Positions 8,119-15,125 of a stretch of 58,225 nucleotides of DNA are shown here, in pieces (position 1 is the stretch's first letter; every line of letters begins with the position of its first letter). A program made the position numbers and the translations under genes. The notes below the pieces were generated by a model. It did no database searches. It saw only the letters and a list, made by a program, of their open reading frames with translations, and was not told where the DNA came from. The DNA comes from JBBQRS01 sp038214535 (GTDB lineage: Bacteria; Chloroflexota; Anaerolineae; CG2-30-64-16): NCBI GenBank assembly GCA_038214535.1, contig JBBQRS010000015.1, positions 1 through 58,225 of the forward strand, in the 5' to 3' direction.

Positions 8119-8121
8119 ATC

Positions 8122-8284
8122 GCGCACGCGGAGCCGCAGAGAGCGCGGAGAGAAGAAATAAAATTCCGCCTTCTCCGACGCAAATCCCCGATGAGGGGAC
8201 GTCTCCGCGTGATGGCCTTCGCGATCTTCGCGCTTCGTGACCTTCGCGTCTTCGTGTTCCAAACGTCTCCGCGGCTCCACGTGA
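8122..8284. repeat. Degenerate intergenic inverted repeat
   Basis: A GCACGCGGAGCCGCAGAGAG-type left part just after the hydrolase stop faces GTCTCCGCGGCTCCACGTGA. The interior has CTTCGTGACCTTCGCGTCTTCGTG units. It belongs to the CGCGGAG / ACGAAG repeat group. Confidence 0.65.
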
Positions 8285-8310
8285 TGCTTTGGGAATAGGA
8301 GTGAATCGTT

Positions 8311-9258
8311 ATGCTCTACCGACGACTGGGACGGACGGACCTTCAGGTATCCGCGTTGGGCTTCGGCGCGGCGCGCGGCGCGGCCGAAGACCGGCGGCAG
8401 TTCATCGCCACCGTGCAGGCCGCCCTTGATGCGGGCGTCAACTTCGTGGATACCGCCGCGGGCTACGAGGACGGTGCGTGTGAGTCGGCGCTGGGCGAGG
8501 CGCTGCGCGGGCGCGAGGATGTCATCATCGAGACGAAATACCGGCCATACGATGGCTGGGGGCCGGAGGCGGCATACACCGGATCGCCGGGAGAGTTGGT
8601 CGCCTCGGTGGAGGGCAGCCTGCGCCGGCTGGGGCGCGAGCAGGTGGACGTCCTGCTCGGTCACGGCATCCGAACGCTGGAATCGTTCGACCGGTTCATG
8701 ACCGACGGGTGCTACGACGCGATGGTCCGGCTGCGCGAGCAGGGCAAGGTGCGCTTCCTCGGCATCAGCGAGTTATCGGAGGGCGACGGGACGCACGAGA
8801 TCCTCCGGCGCGCCGTGCCCACCGGCGCGTTCGATGTCGTGATGCTGACGATCAATATCCTGTTGCAGACGGCGGCGGATACGGCGCTTCCGTTATGTAA
8901 ACAGCACGACATCGGCACGGTGGTGATGATGCCGCTGAACCAGGCGTCGCGCCAATCGGGGCTGGTCTCCGTCCCGGCGGCCCTCGAGTGCGTGCGGCGG
9001 CACGTCGCCGAGGGCAACCTCCCTGCGACAGCCCCCTACACGGACACCGCCCTGTTCGACTTCCTGCTGCCCTACAGCATCCCGGAAGCCGCGCTGCGCT
9101 ATGTACTCGCCCAGGACGTCAGTACGTGCTGTGTGGGGATGCGCAGCCCGGCACGCGTGCAGGAGAACCTGCGGGCGCTCGATCCGCCCTATCTGGACGC
9201 CGCCCGCCACGACCGCTTGCGGGCGTTGTTCGGCGGCATCCAGAGTCAGGTTCGATGA
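8311..9258 (+). CDS. Aldo/keto reductase
   Basis: 315 aa. Ribosome binding site AGGAGT lies upstream of ATG 8311. An (alpha/beta)8 NADPH-dependent oxidoreductase. The conserved catalytic tetrad is visible: Asp47 and Tyr52 (FVDTAAGYEDG), Lys76 (IIETKYRP) and His118 (VLLGHGI). The C-terminal half has KVRFLGISELSEG and VVMMPLNQ. The bacterial AKR pattern (MLYRRLGRTDLQVSALGFG) begins at residue 1, supporting the start. The substrate is likely a small aldehyde, ketone or sugar. The gene is followed 25 nt later by an alcohol dehydrogenase and probably forms an operon with it. Confidence 0.9.
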   Translation: MLYRRLGRTDLQVSALGFGAARGAAEDRRQFIATVQAALDAGVNFVDTAAGYEDGACESALGEALRGREDVIIETKYRPYDGWGPEAAYTGSPGELVASVEGSLRRLGREQVDVLLGHGIRTLESFDRFMTDGCYDAMVRLREQGKVRFLGISELSEGDGTHEILRRAVPTGAFDVVMLTINILLQTAADTALPLCKQHDIGTVVMMPLNQASRQSGLVSVPAALECVRRHVAEGNLPATAPYTDTALFDFLLPYSIPEAALRYVLAQDVSTCCVGMRSPARVQENLRALDPPYLDAARHDRLRALFGGIQSQVR

Positions 9259-9283
9259 GACAATCAGAAAAGGAATTGGCCTG

Positions 9284-10240
9284 ATGAAAATCCTGCAAGT
9301 CACCGCGCCCAAAGAATTCGTGATCCGCGATGTCGCCACGCCGCACCCGGGGCCGGGCGAGGTGCTGATGCGCATCAACGCCGTGACGACCTGCCCGCAG
9401 TGGGACCTGCACCTGAGGCACGCCGAACCGATGTTCATCGGGCATCAGTTCCGCTATCCTTACATGGTGGGGCAGCCCGGTCACGAAGCCACCGGCGTGA
9501 TCGAGGAGGTCGGCGCGGGCGTCACGGGGTTGGCTCCGGGAGAGCGCGTCAGCGCGTGGCGCGACCCCGGCCACGATGCGCCCGGCTGCTACGCGCAATA
9601 CGTCGTACACCGCGCCGAAAACGTGATCCGCGTCCCCGACGATCTGCCGGACGTGGCCCTGGCATCGGTGGAGCTTGCCATGTGCGTGGGCACGGTCTTC
9701 CGGATGCTCAAAGAGATGGGCGCGATCGAGGGGCGCTCTTTTGGGGTCTCCGGGCTGGGGCCGGCCGGCCTGATCGCCGCCCAGATGGCGCTGGCCGAAG
9801 GCGCAGCATCGGTGATCGGGTTCGACCTGTCGCCGGAGCGCCGCGCATTCGCGCGCGGGGTCGGCGCGGCCGCGTGCTACGACCCGCGCGACCCGCTCCC
9901 TGCGGAAGCCGGGCTGCCCCTGGAGACCGCGGTTGACTGCGTCGGGGCGAGCGCCTCCGTGGCCTTCCTGATGGATCACACATCCGACGTGGTGGCGCTG
10001 TTCGGGGTGCAGCGCGAGGACTACATCTTCAGGCCGCGCCATTATCACCTGCGCCTGTGCGGTTACAAGGGCCACTCCCGCGCGTCCGCCGAGTATGCAG
10101 TAGACCTCATCCGCGCCGGTAAGCTGAACCTGGCCCCGTTGGTCACCCACGTGCTGCCGCTGGAACGCTACGCAGAGGGCATTGATCTGCTCGAAGCGCA
10201 GGCAGCGCTCAAAGTGTGCTTCCTGCCCTGGGCGTCATAA
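9284..10240 (+). CDS. Zinc-type alcohol dehydrogenase (MDR superfamily)
   Basis: 318 aa from ATG 9284, with AAAGGA upstream. The frame is open from 9101 over the previous gene but that part is out of context. The N-terminal GroES-like domain has TTCPQWD (Cys37, catalytic zinc ligand) and GQPGHEATG (His67 region). The cofactor domain has GVSGLGPAGLIAA (G-x-G-x-x-G) and VIGFDLSPERR, with the acidic residue typical of NAD preference. The four-Cys structural zinc loop of classical ADHs is missing, as in shorter MDR members. Substrate unknown; probably acts with the preceding aldo/keto reductase. Confidence 0.88.
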   Translation: MKILQVTAPKEFVIRDVATPHPGPGEVLMRINAVTTCPQWDLHLRHAEPMFIGHQFRYPYMVGQPGHEATGVIEEVGAGVTGLAPGERVSAWRDPGHDAPGCYAQYVVHRAENVIRVPDDLPDVALASVELAMCVGTVFRMLKEMGAIEGRSFGVSGLGPAGLIAAQMALAEGAASVIGFDLSPERRAFARGVGAAACYDPRDPLPAEAGLPLETAVDCVGASASVAFLMDHTSDVVALFGVQREDYIFRPRHYHLRLCGYKGHSRASAEYAVDLIRAGKLNLAPLVTHVLPLERYAEGIDLLEAQAALKVCFLPWAS

Positions 10241-10493
10241 CGGCGGACGTATCCCCCACCTTACGCGCGGCGTGCGCATCTGAGGCTGCGCGCCCCGCGC
10301 GAGGTGGGCGAACAAGAGCTTATAGGGAAGTCAGATGAACGTCGTACAAAAGCAGCCGTCCAGTGCCTTGAATAACAAGGTTGGATTGTACGACTTTCAT
10401 TGGGTTTCCCCATTAGGAATGCAAATTACTGCACATAACAGCCATTCGATGTAGCGTTTTAAACGCTAGAGGCAAAAATTCAGGAGGTGTAGT
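10241..10493. other. Structured intergenic region with three palindromes
   Basis: (1) CCCACCT...AGGTGGG hairpin at about 10252-10309, containing a GCATCTGAGGCTGC variant of the recurrent small hairpin. (2) GTCGTACAA at 10341-10349 pairs with TTGTACGAC at 10386-10394, with an inner stem CCTTG-AATAA-CAAGG at 10366-10380. (3) TAGCGTTT-T-AAACGCTA at 10452-10468, a perfect 8-bp dyad 26 nt before the next ATG and a candidate operator. The region is visibly AT-richer than its surroundings. The ribosome binding site AGGAGG is at 10482-10487. Confidence 0.65.
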
Positions 10494-11285
10494 ATGTCCT
10501 TTAGAAAGCTGTTCCCTGGGCTTCTGGTGATTTTCATACTAGCGGCCTGCCAACCTACCACTACCTTGCAGCCCACCACCACGCGCGAACCAGCCGCTGA
10601 TACGTCGGCTGCTACCGTCGAACTACCCGCTGAAACAGCGGTTTTAACGACCGAAGTCATGACCGACACGCTGACTACTACGCCTGAAGCGATGGCCGGC
10701 ACCTCGGAAGTCATGACCGACACGCTGACCACCACGCCCGAAGCGATGGCCGGTACTTCGGAAGTCATGACCGATACGCTGACCACCACGCCCGAAGCGA
10801 TGGCCGGCACTTCGGAAGCGATGACCGACACGCTGACCCCCACGCTTGAAGCGATGGCCGGTACGGCGGAGGCGACCTCGGCAGCCACCACCGGAACTCC
10901 CAAACCGGCGGCCGCAGCGGGCGCGGGAACACCGAAGCCGACCGAAGGTACCGTAATGCCCGCCATGGGACTACGTGAAATTCCGGTGAAGCGCGTGACA
11001 ATTGACGTCGGCGTCGGATCGCCCATTCCGGTAGATGTCTTTGTCAGCGGCGAGTGGCCCGACCTGTGTGCGCAGTTAGCTGAAATCCGGCAAACCGCCA
11101 CAAAGAACGCGTTCGAAATCACGCTTATGGCGTCTGAACTGGATCCAAACTGCCGGTCCGATCAGGTCGGCCTACTACCCTTCCGCATCGCCATTCCGCT
11201 CAACGTAGTGGAACTGCCTGAAGGAACATACACCGTCACCGTTAACGGCGTCAGCACAACTCTTGACATGCCGTTGACGCAATAA
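10494..11285 (+). CDS. Lipoprotein with 18-residue tandem repeats
   Basis: 263 aa. AGGAGG precedes ATG 10494. The signal peptide MSFRKLFPGLLVIFILAAC ends in a lipobox (Cys19). Residues 54-125 hold four consecutive 18-residue units of the type EVMTDTLTTTPEAMAGTS, the last one diverged. A Pro/Ala/Thr linker follows. The C-terminal beta domain (about 165-260) includes VDVFVSGEWPDLCAQLAEI and LPEGTYTVTVNGV, with two Cys likely to form a disulfide. Similar beta domains are common in surface lipoproteins of this phylum (recalled). The repeat region probably acts as an extended stalk. No enzymatic motif was seen. Confidence 0.85.
   Translation: MSFRKLFPGLLVIFILAACQPTTTLQPTTTREPAADTSAATVELPAETAVLTTEVMTDTLTTTPEAMAGTSEVMTDTLTTTPEAMAGTSEVMTDTLTTTPEAMAGTSEAMTDTLTPTLEAMAGTAEATSAATTGTPKPAAAAGAGTPKPTEGTVMPAMGLREIPVKRVTIDVGVGSPIPVDVFVSGEWPDLCAQLAEIRQTATKNAFEITLMASELDPNCRSDQVGLLPFRIAIPLNVVELPEGTYTVTVNGVSTTLDMPLTQ
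10653..10868 (+). repeat. 54-bp coding tandem repeat, four units
   Basis: Four in-frame 54-bp units at 10653-10868 within the lipoprotein gene. The first three are nearly identical at the DNA level. Unit number could change by slippage without frameshift. Confidence 0.9.
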
Positions 11286-11338
11286 CCATCAACGCACAGG
11301 AATAAACGCCATCTGCCTCTGGTTTTCTGTGCTACAGT

Positions 11339-11380
11339 AACGGCTTTAGCGATTGTGGGGACACAAAAGCTAAAGCCGTT
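11339..11380. repeat. AACGGCTTTAGC hairpin
   Basis: AACGGCTTTAGC (11339-11350) pairs with GCTAAAGCCGTT (11369-11380), 18-nt loop. It matches the inner stem core of the nested palindromic elements but lacks their outer repeats. Confidence 0.85.
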
Positions 11381-11411
11381 GCTGTATTCGGGACACACTA
11401 TGGAGGACACC

Positions 11412-12008
11412 ATGAACGAACTAGCTATCTTCATTAAGGCCGAAGAATCCCTCAAGAAGATCGTGGATCAAATCCGCGACGACCAGTGGGACATGGTGAT
11501 GCCGCCCGATTTCGCGATGCGCCGGACGGATCACGACGTGACCCTGCGCGAGATCATCAACTACCACGCCTACGATGACGCCTGGGTGCCCGATATGCTG
11601 GCCGGGCGCACCATGGACGAAGCAAGGACAGATAAGTACGACGGCGACCTGCTGGGCGACGACCCGAAGGCGGCCTTCGCGGAGATCGTGCGCAAAGCGG
11701 TCGCCGCGGCGGCCGCGCTGGATGCCGCCGACCTCGACCGCATTGCGCACCTCTCGTTCGGCGACTACCCCATCCGCGAGTACTTCTGGCAGATCAACTC
11801 GTTCCGCGCGCTGCGCGCCCACGACATCGCGCAGGTGATCGGCGTGGACTCTACCCTGCCCGCCGACCTGGTGCAGGGCGTGTGGGATGAGGTCAGCCCG
11901 CACGCGGAGGAGTGGCGCGCGATCGGCGTTTACGGCCCGCGCGTGGACGTGCCCGCAGACGCCCCGCTGCAAGATCGGCTGCTGGGGCTGACCGGGCGGC
12001 AACCTTGA
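11412..12008 (+). CDS. DinB-like / maleylpyruvate isomerase N-terminal-type metal-binding protein
   Basis: 198 aa from ATG 11412, with GGAGG at 11402-11406. The four-helix DinB-like fold is suggested by MNELAIFIKAEESLKKIVDQ at the start, His52 in NYHAYDDAWV, and FRALRAHDIAQVIG with His137. His residues at these places bind a divalent metal in the DinB / mycothiol-dependent isomerase group. It may be a thiol-dependent transferase or a hydrolase. No partner is evident. The following methyltransferase gene begins 39 nt downstream. Confidence 0.75.
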   Translation: MNELAIFIKAEESLKKIVDQIRDDQWDMVMPPDFAMRRTDHDVTLREIINYHAYDDAWVPDMLAGRTMDEARTDKYDGDLLGDDPKAAFAEIVRKAVAAAAALDAADLDRIAHLSFGDYPIREYFWQINSFRALRAHDIAQVIGVDSTLPADLVQGVWDEVSPHAEEWRAIGVYGPRVDVPADAPLQDRLLGLTGRQP

Positions 12009-12047
12009 CGCAGAAGCGCGGAGGCGCAGAGGATCGGAGGAGCGACT

Positions 12048-12845
12048 ATGCAAACCGAAAAGGAATCATGGGCCAATAGCGACGCCTATGAACGGTTCAT
12101 GGGGCGGTGGAGCGCGCGGGTTGCCCCGCAGTTTCTCGACTGGTTGGCTGTCCCGCCCGGCGGCGTCTGGCTGGACGTGGGCTGCGGCACAGGCCGTCTC
12201 ACTCAGGCCATCCTGGAAACGAGCGAATCGCGCGTTGTGATCGGGATAGACGCGTCCGATCACTTTATTGCCTATGCGCGCCGGTCCATCACCGCGCCGA
12301 ACGTCCGCTTTGAGGTTGGGAACGTGCAGGCGCTGGAGTTAGAGAGTAATTCCGTGGACGCCGTCGTTTCGGGCATCACGCTCAACTTCGTGCCGCAGCC
12401 CGATGTCGCCGTGGCCGAGATGCGGCGCGTCGCCAGAGCGGGCGGCCTGGTCGGAGCCTACGTGTGGGATTATGCCGACGGCATGGCGATGCTGCGTTAC
12501 TTTTGGGATGCGGCAGTCGCGCTCGATACCGGCGCAGCGGCGTTCGACCAGGGAGCGCGCTTCACAATTTGCCGGCCGCAACCGTTGCGCTTGCTGTTTG
12601 AACGCGCTGGCTTGCAGAACGTAGACGTAATCCCCATCGAGGTCGCCGCGGTGTTCCCCGACTTTGAAGATTACTGGACGCCGTTTCTGGGGGGTGTCGG
12701 CTCCGCGCCGACCTACATGAAAAGCGTGCCGGAAGAAGCGCGGCGGCGGCTCAAAGACCGACTACGCGAGACCTTACCGATTGCCGCTGACGGCTCGATC
12801 TCACTGATGGCGAGAGCCTGGGCCGTCAAAGGCGTGGCCTTGTAA
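12048..12845 (+). CDS. Class I SAM-dependent methyltransferase, UbiE/Methyltransf_11 type
   Basis: 265 aa. GGAGGAG lies upstream of ATG 12048, itself inside GCGCGGAGGCGCAGAGG repeat-like sequence. Motif I is WLDVGCGTGR (residues 41-50). It is followed by VVIGIDASDHFIAYAR (acidic SAM-ribose ligand), an N-V-Q-A-L-E segment and VVSGITLNFVPQP. The C-terminus has RAWAVKGVAL. It resembles methyltransferases that start with W-x-x-x-D-A-Y-E-R-x-M-G-R-W-S. The substrate is unknown. Confidence 0.88.
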   Translation: MQTEKESWANSDAYERFMGRWSARVAPQFLDWLAVPPGGVWLDVGCGTGRLTQAILETSESRVVIGIDASDHFIAYARRSITAPNVRFEVGNVQALELESNSVDAVVSGITLNFVPQPDVAVAEMRRVARAGGLVGAYVWDYADGMAMLRYFWDAAVALDTGAAAFDQGARFTICRPQPLRLLFERAGLQNVDVIPIEVAAVFPDFEDYWTPFLGGVGSAPTYMKSVPEEARRRLKDRLRETLPIAADGSISLMARAWAVKGVAL

Positions 12846-12867
12846 CAAGACAGTAAGAGGAAAACAG

Positions 12868-13257
12868 ATGCAAAACGACACACCCACGCCGCAGACCATT
12901 GACGAGTATATCGCCGGCTACCCGCCCGATGTGCAAGCGATCCTGCGACAGATCAGGGCGACGATCAAAGAGGTCGCGCCGGATGCGGGCGAGAAGATCG
13001 GCTACGGCCTGCCGACCTTCACGCTGAATGGTCGCAACCTGGTGCATTTCGGCGCGTTCAAGCAGCACATCGGGTTCTACCCCGCGCCCTCCGGCCTCGA
13101 TCAGTTCCAGGACGAGCTGGCCGCGTATGCCGGTTCCAAAGGCGCCGTGCGCTTCCCGCTCGATCAGCCGATCCCCTATGACCTGGTCCGCAAGATCACG
13201 GCGTTCCGCGTCGAGGAGGAGGGTGCGCGGGCCGCCGCGAAGGGGAAGAAGAAGTAA
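12868..13257 (+). CDS. DUF1801 domain protein (YdhG-like)
   Basis: 129 aa. AAGAGG lies upstream of ATG 12868. The sequence has IDEYIAGYPPDVQAILRQIR, the motif EKIGYGLPTFTLNGRNLVHFG and KQHIGFYPAPSGLDQF, diagnostic for DUF1801 proteins, which share a fold with frataxin-like domains. The function is unresolved in the family. The C-terminal tail is Ala/Lys-rich (AAAKGKKK). It lies 22 nt after the methyltransferase gene and is probably co-transcribed. Confidence 0.9.
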   Translation: MQNDTPTPQTIDEYIAGYPPDVQAILRQIRATIKEVAPDAGEKIGYGLPTFTLNGRNLVHFGAFKQHIGFYPAPSGLDQFQDELAAYAGSKGAVRFPLDQPIPYDLVRKITAFRVEEEGARAAAKGKKK

Positions 13258-13322
13258 AACGCGTGCGTGAGGTGCGAACTCGTGATACAATTAGAGGAAT
13301 CTCGCATGGAGATGAAACAATT

Positions 13323-13553
13323 ATGAGCGTGGTCACACTGGATCAGGCAGTCGAAACTGCAATGCAACTTTCGCCGGTTGAGCGCGAGATGCTGCTGGAA
13401 ATCTTGTTGCGCCGCCGGGTCGAAGCACGCCGCGAAGAAATAGGCATCTCCGCCCACGAGTCCATCACAGCTTATCATGCCGGCGACCTTAAAGCACAGA
13501 CTGCCGAAGACGCTATAACGGAACTTCATAGCGCACTCGAGGCAGATGAATGA
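13323..13553 (+). CDS. Type II antitoxin-like protein
   Basis: 76 aa from ATG 13323. An extended -10 (TGATACAAT, 13283-13291) lies upstream. The protein starts MSVVTLDQAVETAMQLSPVE, then EREMLLEILLRRRVEARREEI and a flexible acidic C-terminus. A short N-terminal dimerisation part and a disordered toxin-binding tail fit RelB/Phd-type antitoxins. The stop overlaps the next start by ATGA (13550-13553), the usual coupling of toxin-antitoxin pairs. Its partner toxin is interrupted, so the antitoxin may be an orphan. Confidence 0.7.
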   Translation: MSVVTLDQAVETAMQLSPVEREMLLEILLRRRVEARREEIGISAHESITAYHAGDLKAQTAEDAITELHSALEADE

Positions 13554-13834
13554 GGGCGCTGGTCCTCTCACCCAAATTCGTCAAAGCCTATAAGAAATCA
13601 GTCAAATGAGACGCGCGTAGCCAGGCACGGATTGACGTCGTGCTTCAGCAGATGGAGCGAGATATCTTTGCCCAGGGCCTGGGGACGCATAAGTTGAGCG
13701 GCGTACTGTCTGGGTTGTGGGCTTGCTCGTGCGGCTACGATTGCCGTATCGTGTTTTCCCTGGAAACCGACACAACTACCGGCAACGAAGTCATTTTGCT
13801 CCTCGACATCGGAACGCATCAGGAAGTCTATTGA
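13550..13834 (+). pseudogene. RelE/YafQ-type mRNA interferase toxin with in-frame TGA
   Basis: The frame reads MRALVLSPKFVKAYKKSVK, then TGA at 13607-13609, then continues open for 74 codons (DARSQARIDVVLQQM..., LGTHKLSGVLSGLWACSCGY, DCRIVFSL, EVILLLDIGTHQEVY). The downstream part is the core of the RelE/ParE superfamily with the conserved H-K-L-x-G-x-L-x-G-L-W and L-L-L-D-I-G-T-H-x-E-V-Y. The TGA is one C-to-T change from CGA, an Arg codon that would fit the basic stretch. Inactivation by a single nonsense mutation is likely; a sequencing error or readthrough is the alternative. Confidence 0.85.
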
Positions 13835-13861
13835 GAATAGACGCTCAAAAGAGGTATTCTC

Positions 13862-14767
13862 ATGTCCGAACTCCAAACCCTGATGACCGGCCTCGCGATC
13901 GGCGAGTCGCCGCGCTGGCACGAGGGGCGGTTATGGTTCTGCAACTGGGGCGAACACGAGATCATCGCCGTGGACCCGGAGGGCAACAGCGAAGTGGTCA
14001 CCCGCGACCCGGCGGTCAGCCCGCACTCCATCGCGTGGCTGCCGGATGGTCGCCAGTTGATCGTACCGGCGAACCCGGGTTGCCCGGAGCGGCTGCTGCG
14101 CCGCGAGCCCGACGGCTCGCTGGTGGCCCACGCCGACCTGAGCGGCCTGCCCAGCGGCTTCAACGAGATCGTCGTGGATGGGCGCGGCAACATCTACGTC
14201 AACGGCGCGGACTTCAACTTCATGGCCTTCCTGGAGAACGTGCAGCGGGACAGCGCGCAGGGTCTCGCGCCCGTCCCCTGGCTGGAGCGGCCCGACTTCG
14301 TGCCCGGCTACATCGCGCTGATCACCCCCGACGGCGCGCCGCGCGTGGTTGCAGATGACATCGCGTTCCCCAACGGCATGGTCGTCTCGCCCGACAACAG
14401 CACGCTGATCATCTCCGAGTCCTTCGCGGGCCGGCTGACGGCATTCGACATCGCCGCCGACGGCAGCCTGGCGAACCGCCGGGTCTGGGCCGCTGGGCTG
14501 GGGCCGGACGGCATCACCATGGACGCGGAGGGGGCTATATGGGTCTCGACGGGAGAAGCCTCCTGCGTGCGCGTGCGCGAGGGCGGCGAGGTGCTGCAAC
14601 GCATCGAACTCGAGGGTTCGCCCTTCGCGCTGATGCTCGGCGGCCCCGACCGTCTCACGCTCTTCATCATGGCGGCGGCGTGGAACCCGGCGAACCCCTT
14701 CGGCGGGGAACGCACCGGCAAAGTGCTCATGACCCCGGCCCCCGCGCCCGGCGTCGGCTGGCCGTGA
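13862..14767 (+). CDS. SMP-30/gluconolactonase/LRE family protein
   Basis: 301 aa from ATG 13862. A six-bladed propeller with the family hallmark GESPRWHEGRLWFCNWGEH near the N-terminus (Glu15, a metal ligand), SGFNEIVVDGRGNIYVN near residue 100, DDIAFPNGMVVSPDNSTL near 165, and GLGPDGITMDAEGAIWVS near 220, which supplies the metal-binding Asp. It probably hydrolyses a sugar lactone such as gluconolactone or an aldonolactone, fitting the sugar-catabolic content of the window. No signal peptide. It starts 27 nt after the interrupted toxin. Confidence 0.9.
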   Translation: MSELQTLMTGLAIGESPRWHEGRLWFCNWGEHEIIAVDPEGNSEVVTRDPAVSPHSIAWLPDGRQLIVPANPGCPERLLRREPDGSLVAHADLSGLPSGFNEIVVDGRGNIYVNGADFNFMAFLENVQRDSAQGLAPVPWLERPDFVPGYIALITPDGAPRVVADDIAFPNGMVVSPDNSTLIISESFAGRLTAFDIAADGSLANRRVWAAGLGPDGITMDAEGAIWVSTGEASCVRVREGGEVLQRIELEGSPFALMLGGPDRLTLFIMAAAWNPANPFGGERTGKVLMTPAPAPGVGWP

Positions 14768-14781
14768 GATTAGAAAGCAAG

Positions 14782-14904
14782 ATGAATATCCGAGACACAT
14801 GGCATAGCCAAGCGGCGTTTTGGGAGTTGATGGAACCGGTCTTTTTCAATCCGCAACGGCAGTCGCGCGCCACCGAAGAAGTCGAGAAAATCATCGTGGA
14901 GTGA
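14782..14904 (+). pseudogene. Methyltransferase N-terminal remnant
   Basis: An ATG at 14782 opens MNIRDTWHSQAAFWELMEPV, then FFNPQRQSRATEEVEKIIVE and TGA. This resembles the first 40 residues of SAM methyltransferases of the type x-W-x-x-x-x-F-W-x-x-x-x-P-x-x-F-x-x-x-R-x-x-x-x-x-x-E-V (recalled). Motif I is missing. In another frame just after the stop, NPSSRDRDVL could be a decayed continuation toward motif I. From 14905 to 15125 no gene was recognised. Confidence 0.6.
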
Positions 14905-15125
14905 ACCCCTCGTCGCGGGACCGAGACGTGCTCCCAAGACTAACTGGAGATTTATCGCCGTCTGCGGCCCTACGCAAGGTTCGGTTTCTCAGATCGGACG
15001 GCTGTTGCAGCTACCCTAGCTCTAGTCGGCCGCCGGACAAAGTATGCAGCGCCGATCCCAATCACGCCGAGACACCCCCTGCTGCGCCCCCATTCGCTCC
15101 GCCAAGATCGAATCGCTGGTCATCT

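Noticed and set aside
9101..9283. Long N-terminal extension of the alcohol dehydrogenase
   Set aside because: It overlaps the aldo/keto reductase gene out of frame; the MDR fold begins exactly at ATG 9284.
13607..13609. TGA in the toxin as a selenocysteine codon
   Set aside because: No SECIS-like hairpin is evident just after it, the toxin family is not known to use selenocysteine, and a CGA-to-TGA change in a basic stretch explains it.
14905..15125. Possible tRNA or structured RNA after the methyltransferase remnant
   Set aside because: No cloverleaf, T-arm sequence or CCA end could be found on either strand.
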